Source: Anaerolineae bacterium
GTDB lineage: Bacteria > Chloroflexota > Anaerolineae > Aggregatilineales > Phototrophicaceae
Assembly: GCA_020849765.1 (NCBI GenBank)
Contig: JADLAY010000069.1
Location: 1-64,000, forward strand
Direction: 5' to 3'
Length of the DNA stretch: 64,000 bases
Under the pieces are notes generated by a model. The model saw nothing but the letters and a program-made list of their open reading frames with translations. It did no database searches and was not told the DNA's origin. Made by a program: the position numbers and the translations under genes. Positions 7,796 to 15,237 of the stretch are shown here, one piece after another (within the stretch, counting starts at the first letter, position 1; every line of letters begins with the position of its first letter).

Positions 7796-8944
7796 TCAAG
7801 TCCCGATCACAGCCCCGGCAGCATCCCGTAATAACGAGTCGATCTCGTCGGCGGTCAGCGTTCGCACGTCGGCGCGCCGTTTGACCTCGTGCGTCAGCTC
7901 TTTCAAGCGTTTGTCGCTCAGGCTCAGGCCGAGCGTTTGCGCGCGGGCTTTGAGCGAGTTCCAGCCCGTCAGGCGGTGGCCGATGGCGATCTCGCGTGTC
8001 AGGCCGAAGTCCTCCGGTCGCAGGATCTCGTAGGTTGCCGGGTCGGCCAACACCGCTTTGGCATGAATGCCCGCCTTGTGCATAAAAGCGCTGGCGCCGG
8101 TGATGTAATTGCTGAACGGGATCGGGATACCGCAGGTGTTCGCGATCAGCGCATCCAACGCCGGGAGCAGCTCGAGGTTGTACTTGGCGACGTAGGCGCG
8201 GTCGATCGTGTACAGCCGCGCGATCAACCCGCCGAGCGGCGTGATGCCATTGCGCTCGCCGATGCCGAGGATGGTCGTGTCGATGTGAGTCGCCCCGGCT
8301 TCGAGCGCCGCCGCCGCGTTGGCGATGGCGCAGCCGCTGTCGTTGTGGCCGTGGAACTCCACGTCGAGGCCGGTCAGGCGCACGAGCTGGTGCACCATGT
8401 GAAAGACCTGGAGCGGCTGGGCGACGCCGACCGTATCGGCCACACCGAGCCGGTTGACGATGCCCAGGTCGGCGACGGCCAGGTAGACGCGCAGCAGATC
8501 GCTCTCGCGGCTGCGGAAGGTATCCTCGGTGCTGAAGCGCAGGATGATGTCCGGTGCCTGCTCGCGGATGAAGGACAGCACTTCGCTCGCCGTATCGACG
8601 ATCTCGCGGATCGATTTGCCGTGGCTGTGCTGGATCAACTGCGGCGACGTGCCGATGACGACATCCAACCCGTGCACACCCGTATCCAACGCACGCAGAG
8701 CGTCATCTTTGCGGCAGCGAATGTGCGTCAGGATGCGCGCGCTCAGCCCCGCGCTGACGACGGTGCGAATGTCCGCGTCGCTCTGCGGGCTGGCGACCGG
8801 CGAGGTCATCTCGATCATCTCGACGCCGAACGCATCCAGCAGCGCGGCGATTTCCAGCTTCTGCCCCGTCGAGAACGAGGCTGTGCTGAACTGCTCACCC
8901 TCACGCAGGGTGCTCTCGATGATGGCGAATTGGTCAAGCGGCAT
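7796..8944 (-). CDS. lysS: homocitrate synthase
   Basis: Condenses 2-oxoglutarate with acetyl-CoA, the committed step of the pathway. 382 residues. Motifs: STLREGEQF at the N-terminus, HGHNDSGCAIAN with metal-binding histidines, and GIGERNGITPLGGL, all typical of LysS/NifV-type homocitrate synthases rather than LeuA. The frame opens at 8965, but ATG 8944 follows a strong GAGGAGGT site and starts the conserved MPLDQFAIIESTLREG. It overlaps the end of lysJ by 11 bases, so it is co-translated. A C-terminal part of about 80 residues probably belongs to the family's accessory domain; no separate regulatory domain as long as that of LeuA is seen. Confidence 0.9.
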   Translation of the reverse strand: MPLDQFAIIESTLREGEQFSTASFSTGQKLEIAALLDAFGVEMIEMTSPVASPQSDADIRTVVSAGLSARILTHIRCRKDDALRALDTGVHGLDVVIGTSPQLIQHSHGKSIREIVDTASEVLSFIREQAPDIILRFSTEDTFRSRESDLLRVYLAVADLGIVNRLGVADTVGVAQPLQVFHMVHQLVRLTGLDVEFHGHNDSGCAIANAAAALEAGATHIDTTILGIGERNGITPLGGLIARLYTIDRAYVAKYNLELLPALDALIANTCGIPIPFSNYITGASAFMHKAGIHAKAVLADPATYEILRPEDFGLTREIAIGHRLTGWNSLKARAQTLGLSLSDKRLKELTHEVKRRADVRTLTADEIDSLLRDAAGAVIGT

Positions 8945-10148
8945 TGCGCAGTACCTCCTCGACAATGGCGGCAGCCCGCCACAGGTCGTCTTCTTCGATC
9001 ACGAGCGGGGGCAGCAAACGCAGCACGGTGGAACCCGCGGGCAGCGCGATCACGCCGCGCGTCTGAAGCTCGCGCAGCACGGGCGCGACTTTGCCACGCA
9101 GTTCGATACCGATCATCAGGCCACGACCGCGCACCTCGCGTACCGTCCCCTCCGGCAGATGCGCGCGAAAATGATCCATCAGTCGCGCACCCAGATCGCG
9201 CGCCCGCCCGATCAGGTCGCTGTTTGCGAGCGTTTCGAGCACGGCCAGCCCACCCGCGCAGGCCAGCGGATTGCCGCCGAAAGTGCTGCCATGCGAGGCC
9301 GGGGTCATTGCGCCGACGCGCTCGCCGATCAAACACGCGCCCATCGGAATGCCGCCGCCCATACTCTTGGCGACCGTGAGCAAATCGGGCCGGATTCTGT
9401 CGTGTTCGTGCGCGAAGAGTGCGCCTGTGCGGCCAAAGCCGGTCTGCACTTCGTCGACGATCAGGAGCGCGCCCCGTTCGTACGCCAGCGCCTGGGCGGC
9501 CTGCAAGTAACCCTCCTGCGCCGGGTGCACACCGCCCTCACCCTGCACGGGTTCGAGGATGATCGCGGCGGTCTCGTCGGTCACGGCGGCGGACAGGCGC
9601 TCAAGATTGTTGTAAGGCACGAACGTCACGTCCGGGATCAGCGGCGCAAAGGGTTCACGATACGTTTTCTCCCAGGTTGTGCTCAGCGCGCCCATCGTCC
9701 GCCCGTGAAAGCCGCGCATGGTCGAGACGATGCCCGTGCGCCCGGTCGCCAGCCGCGCGAACTTGATGGCGGCTTCATTGGCCTCCGCGCCGCTGTTGCA
9801 AAGGAAAACGCGCGGCATCTGCGCGGCATTGCACAAAGCCGCCTGATAACGCGCCCGCACAGGGTTGTGGAACATCTCCGGGCAAACCATGATCTCGTCC
9901 ATCTGCGCGCGCAAGGCCGCCAGCACCGCCGGATGGCCATGTCCGAGGTTCGAACTGCCCTGGCCGGATGCGCAGTCGATATACGAGCGCCCCTCCGCAT
10001 CGAACAGGCGCGCGCCCTGGCCGCGCACGATGGTCAGGTCGCGCTTGAAATAGGCGCCGCTGCTGTGCGCTTCTTCCAGCGCCGCCAGGTCGAGCGCGTC
10101 GGCGTCGAAAGTGGTCGCGACCGCCGCGGAGTCATATGCCTCAGGCAT
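8934..10148 (-). CDS. lysJ: [LysW]-aminoadipate semialdehyde aminotransferase
   Basis: A PLP-dependent class III aminotransferase that turns the LysW-bound semialdehyde into LysW-lysine; an ArgD relative. 404 residues. Motifs: NSGAEANEAAIK, GFHGRTMGAL, EPVQGEGGVHPA, VDEVQTGFGRTG and TVAKSMGGG with the PLP-binding Lys. The frame extends to 10256, but ATG 10148 has GGAGGT six bases upstream and yields the family N-terminus. It overlaps lysZ by eight bases. ArgD of arginine synthesis would look similar; the lysW-X-Y-Z context supports LysJ, though such enzymes can serve both pathways. Confidence 0.87.
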   Translation of the reverse strand: MPEAYDSAAVATTFDADALDLAALEEAHSSGAYFKRDLTIVRGQGARLFDAEGRSYIDCASGQGSSNLGHGHPAVLAALRAQMDEIMVCPEMFHNPVRARYQAALCNAAQMPRVFLCNSGAEANEAAIKFARLATGRTGIVSTMRGFHGRTMGALSTTWEKTYREPFAPLIPDVTFVPYNNLERLSAAVTDETAAIILEPVQGEGGVHPAQEGYLQAAQALAYERGALLIVDEVQTGFGRTGALFAHEHDRIRPDLLTVAKSMGGGIPMGACLIGERVGAMTPASHGSTFGGNPLACAGGLAVLETLANSDLIGRARDLGARLMDHFRAHLPEGTVREVRGRGLMIGIELRGKVAPVLRELQTRGVIALPAGSTVLRLLPPLVIEEDDLWRAAAIVEEVLRNAA

Positions 10149-10962
10149 AAGCCACCTCCAGGCTGCCATCGCGCACGATGTGCGTGCCGCCGCCATTGAG
10201 CGCGGCGTCGAGCGGCTGCGGGATGCGCGAGTCGGCCAGAATGACCTGAGCAGCATTCGCCTGCTGCGCCGCCAACAGCTTCTTTTTCATGCGCCCGGCG
10301 GCGTAGCCTTCGTAACGATTGATTTCTTGCAAAGAAAAGTGGGGGATAAGTGAAGTCGGGTCGTTGACGTCGCGCAGCAGGCCGGGGACGTTGCTCAGGT
10401 TGATGTACGTCTCCGCGCCGAGCGCCCGCGCGATGTGGGCCGCAGCCAGGTCGCCATCGACGTTGAGCATGTCGCCTTCGCCACCGAGGGCGAGCGGCGC
10501 GACGACCGGCGTCATTCCCGCGACGAGCAGCGTTTGCAGCAGCGCTTCGTTGACGCCCGTGATCGAGCCGCTGTAATCGTCGCGCACGATGATCTGCCGC
10601 CCCTCGACCAGCGCGCGGATCGCCGTTTTGCGCTGTGCGAAGATGACCGACGGCGCGGCCAGCCCGATCGCTTCGATGCCGTGCGCGCGCAGTGCCGCCG
10701 TCAGCGTCTGGTTGACGTTGGCCGCCGCCATGCGGAAGATCTCGATCGTGCGCGCGTCGGTGTAGCGGCTGACGTGCCCGCCGGGTGTCGTCAGCATGCG
10801 CGCGGGATAGCCGACCTCGTCGCCCAGGCGGTTGGCGGCATCGCTGGCGCCGTGGACGACGATCCAGCGCTCACCCTGCTGGATGCGCCGGGCAAGATTT
10901 TCGAGGACGGCAGTGTGGTCGACGCCGGCGCCGCCACCGATTTTGAGTATGTGCACGTTCAT
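10141..10962 (-). CDS. lysZ: [LysW]-aminoadipate kinase
   Basis: Phosphorylates the side-chain carboxylate of LysW-bound aminoadipate; an amino-acid kinase of the ArgB family. 273 residues. Visible: KIGGGAGVD at the N-terminus, WIVVHGASDAANRLG for substrate and phosphate binding, and NVDGDLAAAHIA with the catalytic Asp region. The reading GGHVSRYTD matches the LysZ/ArgB substrate loop. Its start overlaps the lysY stop by four bases (ATGA), and its own stop overlaps lysJ. The product is passed to LysY while tethered to LysW. Confidence 0.87.
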   Translation of the reverse strand: MNVHILKIGGGAGVDHTAVLENLARRIQQGERWIVVHGASDAANRLGDEVGYPARMLTTPGGHVSRYTDARTIEIFRMAAANVNQTLTAALRAHGIEAIGLAAPSVIFAQRKTAIRALVEGRQIIVRDDYSGSITGVNEALLQTLLVAGMTPVVAPLALGGEGDMLNVDGDLAAAHIARALGAETYINLSNVPGLLRDVNDPTSLIPHFSLQEINRYEGYAAGRMKKKLLAAQQANAAQVILADSRIPQPLDAALNGGGTHIVRDGSLEVAYA

Positions 10963-12011
10963 GGGTAGATGCCTCCAAAAGTCAGGGCGGTCGTTTCTTC
11001 GAGTTCACACATCAGGTTCATACATTGGACGGCTGTGCCCGCCGCGCCTTTGCCCAGGTTGTCAATGGCGCACAGGAGTGCGGCACGCCCGCTGGCCGGG
11101 TCATATTCCCAGCCGACGTCGGCGAAGTTCGTGCCCGCGAGCAAGCGCGGTTCAGGATGGCGATGAATGCCGGTTTTCTCGTGGACGACGCGGATGAACG
11201 GCTGGTCGCGCCAGGCTTCCCGGTAGGCGGCCCACAGATCGCGGTCGCTCAACCCGGTGGGCAGCGTCACGTGCACGGCAGCCGCGGCCCCGCGCACCAG
11301 TTCGACGCTTGAAAGCGCGATGCGCACGTCGTAATTGCCGCAGCTCGCCAGCGCCTGATGCACCTCGGCCTCGTGCCGGTGGCCGGTCATCTGGAAGGGG
11401 CGGACGACGCCCGCGCGCGCCGGGTGATGGCTGCTTTCAGTCGGCGACTTGCCCGCCTCGCTGCTGCCGACTTTCAAGTCCGCGATCAACGTCTGATCCG
11501 CGGGCACAAACCCGGCTTTGACCGCCGCCCAACTCGCGAGCAGGGTCGCGGTCGCGTTGCAGCCGACGCCGCTGGCATAACGCGCGCCGCGCAGCGCATC
11601 ACGGTAGAGTTCAGGCAGGCCATAGACGAAGCGTTCGAGCCACTCAGGCGCAGTATGGGCACCGCCGTAATAGCGCGCGTAGGTGTCGGCATCGTTCAGG
11701 CGGAAGTCCGCGCTCAGATCGACGATCCGTTCCGCCAGCCCGGCGTAGTGCTCGATGCGCCGCTGCGCTTCGCCATGCGGCAGCGCCAGGAACAGCACAT
11801 CGCATGATGCGAGCGTATCTTCGGTCGTGAAGCGCAGATCGAGGCGCCGCGACATCGCCGGGCGCAGATGCGGGTGCACCTGGTAGACGAATTTGCCCGC
11901 GTTGCTGTTGCTCGTCACCTGCGCGATCTCGACGGCAGGATGATTCAGCAAGAGCCGCAGCAGCTCGCCGCCTGTATAACCACTCGCCCCGACGATACTG
12001 ACCCGGATCAT
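10959..12011 (-). CDS. lysY: [LysW]-aminoadipate 6-phosphate reductase
   Basis: NADPH-dependent reductase that makes the LysW-bound semialdehyde; an ArgC relative of 350 residues. The N-terminal VGASGYTGGELLRLL is the dinucleotide-binding motif, and ASGVGCNATATLL carries the catalytic Cys. PTESSHHPARAGVVRPFQM and GHRHEAEV match conserved LysY/ArgC substrate segments. It overlaps lysX by four bases at its start and lysZ by four at its end. ArgC is the alternative; the context favours LysY. Confidence 0.88.
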   Translation of the reverse strand: MIRVSIVGASGYTGGELLRLLLNHPAVEIAQVTSNSNAGKFVYQVHPHLRPAMSRRLDLRFTTEDTLASCDVLFLALPHGEAQRRIEHYAGLAERIVDLSADFRLNDADTYARYYGGAHTAPEWLERFVYGLPELYRDALRGARYASGVGCNATATLLASWAAVKAGFVPADQTLIADLKVGSSEAGKSPTESSHHPARAGVVRPFQMTGHRHEAEVHQALASCGNYDVRIALSSVELVRGAAAAVHVTLPTGLSDRDLWAAYREAWRDQPFIRVVHEKTGIHRHPEPRLLAGTNFADVGWEYDPASGRAALLCAIDNLGKGAAGTAVQCMNLMCELEETTALTFGGIYP

Positions 12012-12895
12012 GCCACAACCTCGGAAGACTCAATCGTGCGCAGGGCGTAGTCCACCACTTCGGCGGCGATGTTGACGCCGGTCGGCGCGCTGCTGTTGCG
12101 GAACTCCATCGTGTGATTGATCTCGTTGACGAGCAGACCGCGCTCCGGGTGTTCGAGCACGTCGATCGCCAGGATGCCGCCGCCGACTGCCTGAGCCGCC
12201 GTCCGGCACAGCGCATCGAGCTCCAGCGTGACCGGGCAGTTGGAGGCCTGTCCGCCGCGCGCTGTGTTCGTGATCCAGTGCTGGGAGTGGCGGTAGATGG
12301 CGCAGATGGTGCGGTCGCCGACGACGAAGGCGCGGATATCGCGACCGGGTTTATCGACGAAGGCCTGCGCGTAATAGACGTGGTGGTTGTAGCTGCCGAG
12401 GGTTTGGCGATGCTCCAGGATGGCTTCGGCGGCATTTCGGTCGTCCACGCGCGCCAGCAGCCGTCCCCAGGAACCGGTCACGGGTTTGAGCACGGCGGGG
12501 TAACCGAGGTCGGCCAGCGAGTCGAGCGCGCGCTCGGTATCGAAGGCGACGCGAGCCGCCGGTTGCGGCACATTGGCGCGGGTCAGCGCCAGGGTCGTCT
12601 GGAGTTTGTCCGCGCAGACCGCCGCCGTCGCATAGCGGTTGATGACGTTCAGCCCCCAGCTTTCGAAGATCGCCAGGGCGTACAAGCCGCGCGACGTGCT
12701 GACGCTGCGTTCGAAGATCAAGTCGTAGGCCTGCCAGGGCACGCCCGATGGGGCAAGCTGCTCAGGACCCGCCGTCAGATCGATGTTGAGGTCGCCGTCG
12801 GCAATCACATCCGGGTGGATGCCGCGCGCCTCGAATGCCGCAAACAGGAGTTTCTCTTCCGGGCGTATGTGCGTGATCAGGACGGCGACGCGCAT
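12008..12895 (-). CDS. lysX: [LysW]-aminoadipate ligase (ATP-grasp)
   Basis: Joins alpha-aminoadipate to the C-terminal Glu of LysW using ATP. 295 residues of the RimK/LysX ATP-grasp group. ATP-grasp features: YPAVLKPVTGSWGRLL with the ATP-binding Lys and glycine-rich turn, DIRAFVVGDR, and VNEINHTMEFRNS with the metal-binding Asn/Glu and the LysX-type substrate loop. The frame extends to 12967, through the lysW reading region, but ATG 12895 begins MRVAVLITHIRPEE and lies one base after the lysW stop. This is the signature enzyme that separates the carrier pathway from diaminopimelate routes. Confidence 0.9.
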   Translation of the reverse strand: MRVAVLITHIRPEEKLLFAAFEARGIHPDVIADGDLNIDLTAGPEQLAPSGVPWQAYDLIFERSVSTSRGLYALAIFESWGLNVINRYATAAVCADKLQTTLALTRANVPQPAARVAFDTERALDSLADLGYPAVLKPVTGSWGRLLARVDDRNAAEAILEHRQTLGSYNHHVYYAQAFVDKPGRDIRAFVVGDRTICAIYRHSQHWITNTARGGQASNCPVTLELDALCRTAAQAVGGGILAIDVLEHPERGLLVNEINHTMEFRNSSAPTGVNIAAEVVDYALRTIESSEVVA

Positions 12896-12896
12896 G

Positions 12897-13067
12897 TTAC
12901 TCACCCCAGTCCTCTTCGATTTCCGGCGCGAGTTCGACGCGTGCGGGCGACAGGCTGACGATCTCAAGTTCCGTGCCGCAGTCCTGGCAGGGGATGATCT
13001 CGTGTTCCATCGCGTTGTCGGGCAGGGTGAGTTCGGCGGCGCATTCGGGACAGCTACAGGTGTTCAT
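12897..13067 (-). CDS. lysW: amino-group carrier protein LysW
   Basis: A 56-residue acidic carrier protein that protects the amino group of aminoadipate and shuttles intermediates among LysX, Z, Y, J and K. It has a zinc finger with CSCPEC near residues 4-9 and CQDCG around 30, and the diagnostic C-terminus EDWGE whose last Glu is the attachment point. An open frame continues to 13163, but that part would run through the terminator hairpin; ATG 13067 has AAGGAG about ten bases upstream. It is the first structural gene after the attenuator, and one base separates it from lysX. Confidence 0.93.
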   Translation of the reverse strand: MNTCSCPECAAELTLPDNAMEHEIIPCQDCGTELEIVSLSPARVELAPEIEEDWGE

Positions 13068-13094
13068 TCGGTCAATCTCCTTGAAGTGGACAAC

Positions 13095-13121
13095 AAAAAA
13101 CCCGCCTGTCTGGGCGGGTTT
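13095..13121 (-). terminator. leader terminator (attenuator) before lysW
   Basis: On the minus strand AAACCCGCC (13121-13113) and GGCGGGTTT (13106-13098) form a 9-bp GC-rich stem with loop CAGACA (13112-13107), followed by TTTTTT at 13100-13095. This is a textbook intrinsic terminator, but it sits between a promoter region and lysW, only 27 bases before the lysW start, so it should control entry into the operon. It lies downstream of a Lys-rich leader peptide and can pair with it. Confidence 0.85.
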
Positions 13122-13190
13122 CACATCTTGAGCTTGCGTGCAAGCGAGAAGTTGGAGAAACACAAAAATCCCAGACTATTCGTCGGGTTT
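13098..13190 (-). promoter_or_regulatory. predicted antiterminator of the lys leader
   Basis: Two perfect 7-bp helices can form between the leader and the terminator. AAACCCG (13190-13184) pairs with CGGGTTT (13104-13098), and GTCTGGG (13176-13170) pairs with CCCAGAC (13114-13108). They are in the right antiparallel order, separated by an internal loop of 7 and 3 bases. Between them lies a small hairpin, GCTTGC and GCAAGC at 13132-13145 (plus-strand reading). Forming the long structure excludes the terminator, because it uses the terminator's 3' arm and loop. Helix one begins in leader codons 14-16 and helix two begins at the last base of the leader stop codon, so ribosome position would decide which fold wins. 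Confidence 0.75.
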
Positions 13191-13229
13191 ATGCTTCTTC
13201 GCCTTCTTGACAAGCACTATGGCGCGCAT
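13176..13229 (-). CDS. lysine-rich leader peptide of the lys operon
   Basis: A 17-codon frame from ATG 13229 to TAG 13178-13176 encodes MRAIVLVKKAKKHKPDE, with lysine at positions 8, 9, 11, 12 and 14 (four AAG, one AAA). AAAGG at 13242-13238, eight bases before the ATG, is a plausible ribosome site. It precedes a terminator, an alternative fold and the lysine biosynthesis genes, which is the classic arrangement for ribosome-mediated attenuation, as in the his, leu and trp leaders. I infer that ribosomes stalled for charged tRNA-Lys favour the antiterminator, while free translation to the stop codon favours termination. It is too short to be found by ordinary gene callers. Confidence 0.8.
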   Translation of the reverse strand: MRAIVLVKKAKKHKPDE

Positions 13230-13257
13230 GGTTGACACCTTTGCAACGATACCTAAC

Positions 13258-13286
13258 AAGTTAACCCAGTTCGCAACCAGGGTCAA
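13258..13286 (-). promoter_or_regulatory. possible lys operon promoter
   Basis: On the minus strand TTGACC (13286-13281) is five of six to the -35 consensus; after exactly 17 bases comes TAACTT (13263-13258), a weak -10. Transcription would start around 13250, just ahead of the leader peptide ribosome site. The placement is sensible, but the -10 is poor. The upstream ROK gene ends at 13340, so read-through from that unit is also possible. Confidence 0.4.
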
Positions 13287-13339
13287 CTAACAAAATTCAC
13301 AATAATCCTTCGTGCAATGCGCACAACGCGCCACCGATC

Positions 13340-14275
13340 TCAGTCGATGGCATCGCGCCGCTGCTGCGCATAGAGCGCCGCGCCGATCAGGCAGACGTCG
13401 TCGCCGAGCTGCGCCTGGCGGATGAAGTTCGGTGGCACGAAGGCCGGGTCGAGTACACGCTCGGTGATGACGGCGCGCGCCGGGCCGAAGATCAGATCGC
13501 CAAGCTGGGTTACGCTGCCGCCGACGACAACCGCCTGCGGGCTGAACAGATGGAGCAGGTTGACCAGCGCCAGCCCCAGATAACGCCCGGCGGTTTGTAC
13601 GACGGAAAGCGCCAATGCATCCCCCGCCTGTGCCGCTCGCCCGACCATCGCCCCATCGATGTCCTGCACGTCACGCAGTGAGGTCTCGCCCGGCCACGTC
13701 GCCAGCTTCTCCATCGCCAGCCGGGCGAGCGCCGTGCCGGAGGCCAGCTCTTCCAGGCGGCGCACCTGCCCCTGATCGTCATTAAACTGCATGTGCCCCG
13801 GCTCGGCGGCGTGACCGCTCCAACCGGTGAACAGCTTGCCATCGATGATGACACCGCCGCCAATCCCGGTGCTGATCGTCATGTAGATCATCGGGTTCGC
13901 GCCGCGCCCCGCGCCGAGATGATACTCCGCCAGCGGGCCGACGTTGCCGTCGTTTTCGGCGAAGGTCGGCGCACCGCCGAACGCCTGGCTGACGATCGAC
14001 GCCAACGGCACATCCTGCCAGCCCGGCAGCGCGAACGAATGCAGGATCACGCCGCGCCGCGCATCCATCGGCCCCGGCGTCGACATGCCGATCGCGCTCG
14101 GAGCCTCGCCCGCGGGCACGACCTGATGCCCGGTCGCGATCACCCGCTCGATGACGGCGTCCGGCCCTTCGTCGGCGCGTGTTTTCGTCTCCGCCCGCGC
14201 TAACTGGCGTCGTGATTCGTCGTACCAGGCGGCCCGCAGGCGGGTGCCACCCAGATCGATTGCGAGGAGGCTCAT
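13340..14275 (-). CDS. ROK-family sugar kinase
   Basis: 311 residues of the ROK family, which includes glucokinases and N-acetylhexosamine kinases. Visible: AIDLGGTRLRAAWYD phosphate-binding motif at the N-terminus, FAENDGN with the catalytic Asp, TISTGIGGGVIIDG, and AEPGHMQF with one of the expected zinc-ligand positions. The usual cysteine cluster CxCGxxGC that completes the ROK zinc site is absent; the sequence after GHMQF reads DDQGQVRRLEELASG. No helix-turn-helix domain is present, so it is a kinase and not a repressor. Its ATG overlaps the stop of the phosphofructokinase-like gene by four bases. The substrate is uncertain; glucose is a reasonable guess. Confidence 0.82.
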   Translation of the reverse strand: MSLLAIDLGGTRLRAAWYDESRRQLARAETKTRADEGPDAVIERVIATGHQVVPAGEAPSAIGMSTPGPMDARRGVILHSFALPGWQDVPLASIVSQAFGGAPTFAENDGNVGPLAEYHLGAGRGANPMIYMTISTGIGGGVIIDGKLFTGWSGHAAEPGHMQFNDDQGQVRRLEELASGTALARLAMEKLATWPGETSLRDVQDIDGAMVGRAAQAGDALALSVVQTAGRYLGLALVNLLHLFSPQAVVVGGSVTQLGDLIFGPARAVITERVLDPAFVPPNFIRQAQLGDDVCLIGAALYAQQRRDAID

Positions 14276-15237
14276 GTGTCCCCCTGCGGCAGCGCATTGA
14301 TCCAGTTGTACAAATGCAGATCCGGTTGGCGCGGCGGCATCCCGATCAACGAGTCGCGCACGACGATGCGACCACCTTCGACACAAATGACCCCGGAACG
14401 ACGCCCCTCATGCAGTGACGTCAGCGCATGACGCGCCATCTGCGCAGCCAGCCAACGGTCATAATGTGACGGCGTGCTGCCGCGCTGCGCATGGCCGAGG
14501 CGCGTATCGCGAATGCGGATGCCCGCCAGAACCGGCAGCGCATCCAACAGCGCCTGTTTGCCTGGTAATCCCTCGGAATAGACCATCAACGCCTGCCCGC
14601 GCTGCTCGATGCCCGCTTTCAGGCGTGCGGCCACGTGCGCCGCATCATAAGACATCTCCGGGATGAGGGCGACATCCGCCCCCGCGCTGTGCGCGACTTC
14701 GAGCGCGAGATAACCGGTATCTCCGCCGAGCGTCTCCATCGTGAAGATGCGCCCCTGCAGCGCGTGTCCGGTCGCGCGGATGCCGTCGATGGTGCGGTGT
14801 GCGAAGTCACAGGCGCTGAAGAAGCCCAGCGTCGCCTCGGTGCCGGGCACATCGTTATCGATCGTCGTCGGCAGACCAATGCTGACGAGGCCAAGTTCGG
14901 CCAGCAGCGGCGGGATGTGGCGCAGGGTGCCGTTGCCGCCGAAGACGACCAGCGCATCCACCTGATGGCGCGCGAGCACCTCGGCCAGTTGCGCCCGGCC
15001 CGCGGGCTGCGCCAGCACCGGCTCGCGGCTGCTCTGCAAATACGTCCCAGCCAGGCCGATCCAGGGCAGCAGCGCGCCCTGTTCGAGCGTTTCGATTCGT
15101 TCGTTCAGCAGGCCGGGAAAGCCTCCCAGGGCGCCCAGCAGCGTGTCCCCATGGCGCACGGCTTGCAGCGCAAGATGATAGAGCGCCGCGTTGATGCCCG
15201 GCGCATCTCCCCCGCTGACGACTGTGATGATCCTCAC
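14272..15237 (-). CDS. atypical 6-phosphofructokinase-like protein
   Basis: 321 residues of the PfkA fold. It keeps GGDAPGIN at the N-terminus, TTIDNDVPGTE (127-129 Asp-Asn-Asp with the catalytic base) and the late GHAQRGSTPSHYDR substrate segment. Two standard positions differ: the metal/ATP motif GGDGS is GGNGT (Asn102), and the conserved MGR motif is LGG around 170-172. It may therefore use a different donor or substrate, or have a different role. The start is GTG 15237 with TAGGAG about eight bases upstream. It is co-operonic with the ROK kinase, suggesting glucose to fructose-bisphosphate flow if both are active. Confidence 0.75.
   Translation of the reverse strand: MRIITVVSGGDAPGINAALYHLALQAVRHGDTLLGALGGFPGLLNERIETLEQGALLPWIGLAGTYLQSSREPVLAQPAGRAQLAEVLARHQVDALVVFGGNGTLRHIPPLLAELGLVSIGLPTTIDNDVPGTEATLGFFSACDFAHRTIDGIRATGHALQGRIFTMETLGGDTGYLALEVAHSAGADVALIPEMSYDAAHVAARLKAGIEQRGQALMVYSEGLPGKQALLDALPVLAGIRIRDTRLGHAQRGSTPSHYDRWLAAQMARHALTSLHEGRRSGVICVEGGRIVVRDSLIGMPPRQPDLHLYNWINALPQGDT

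Noticed and set aside
8529..10199. 556-codon plus-strand frame opposite lysS and lysJ
   Set aside because: Antisense to two genes with intact catalytic motifs; low-complexity, Arg-rich translation with no ribosome site.
13068..13340. Lysine riboswitch (L-box) before lysW
   Set aside because: The gap is short and the space is taken up by a promoter, leader frame and attenuator; I did not see the conserved multi-helix core. The leader peptide explains the terminator better.
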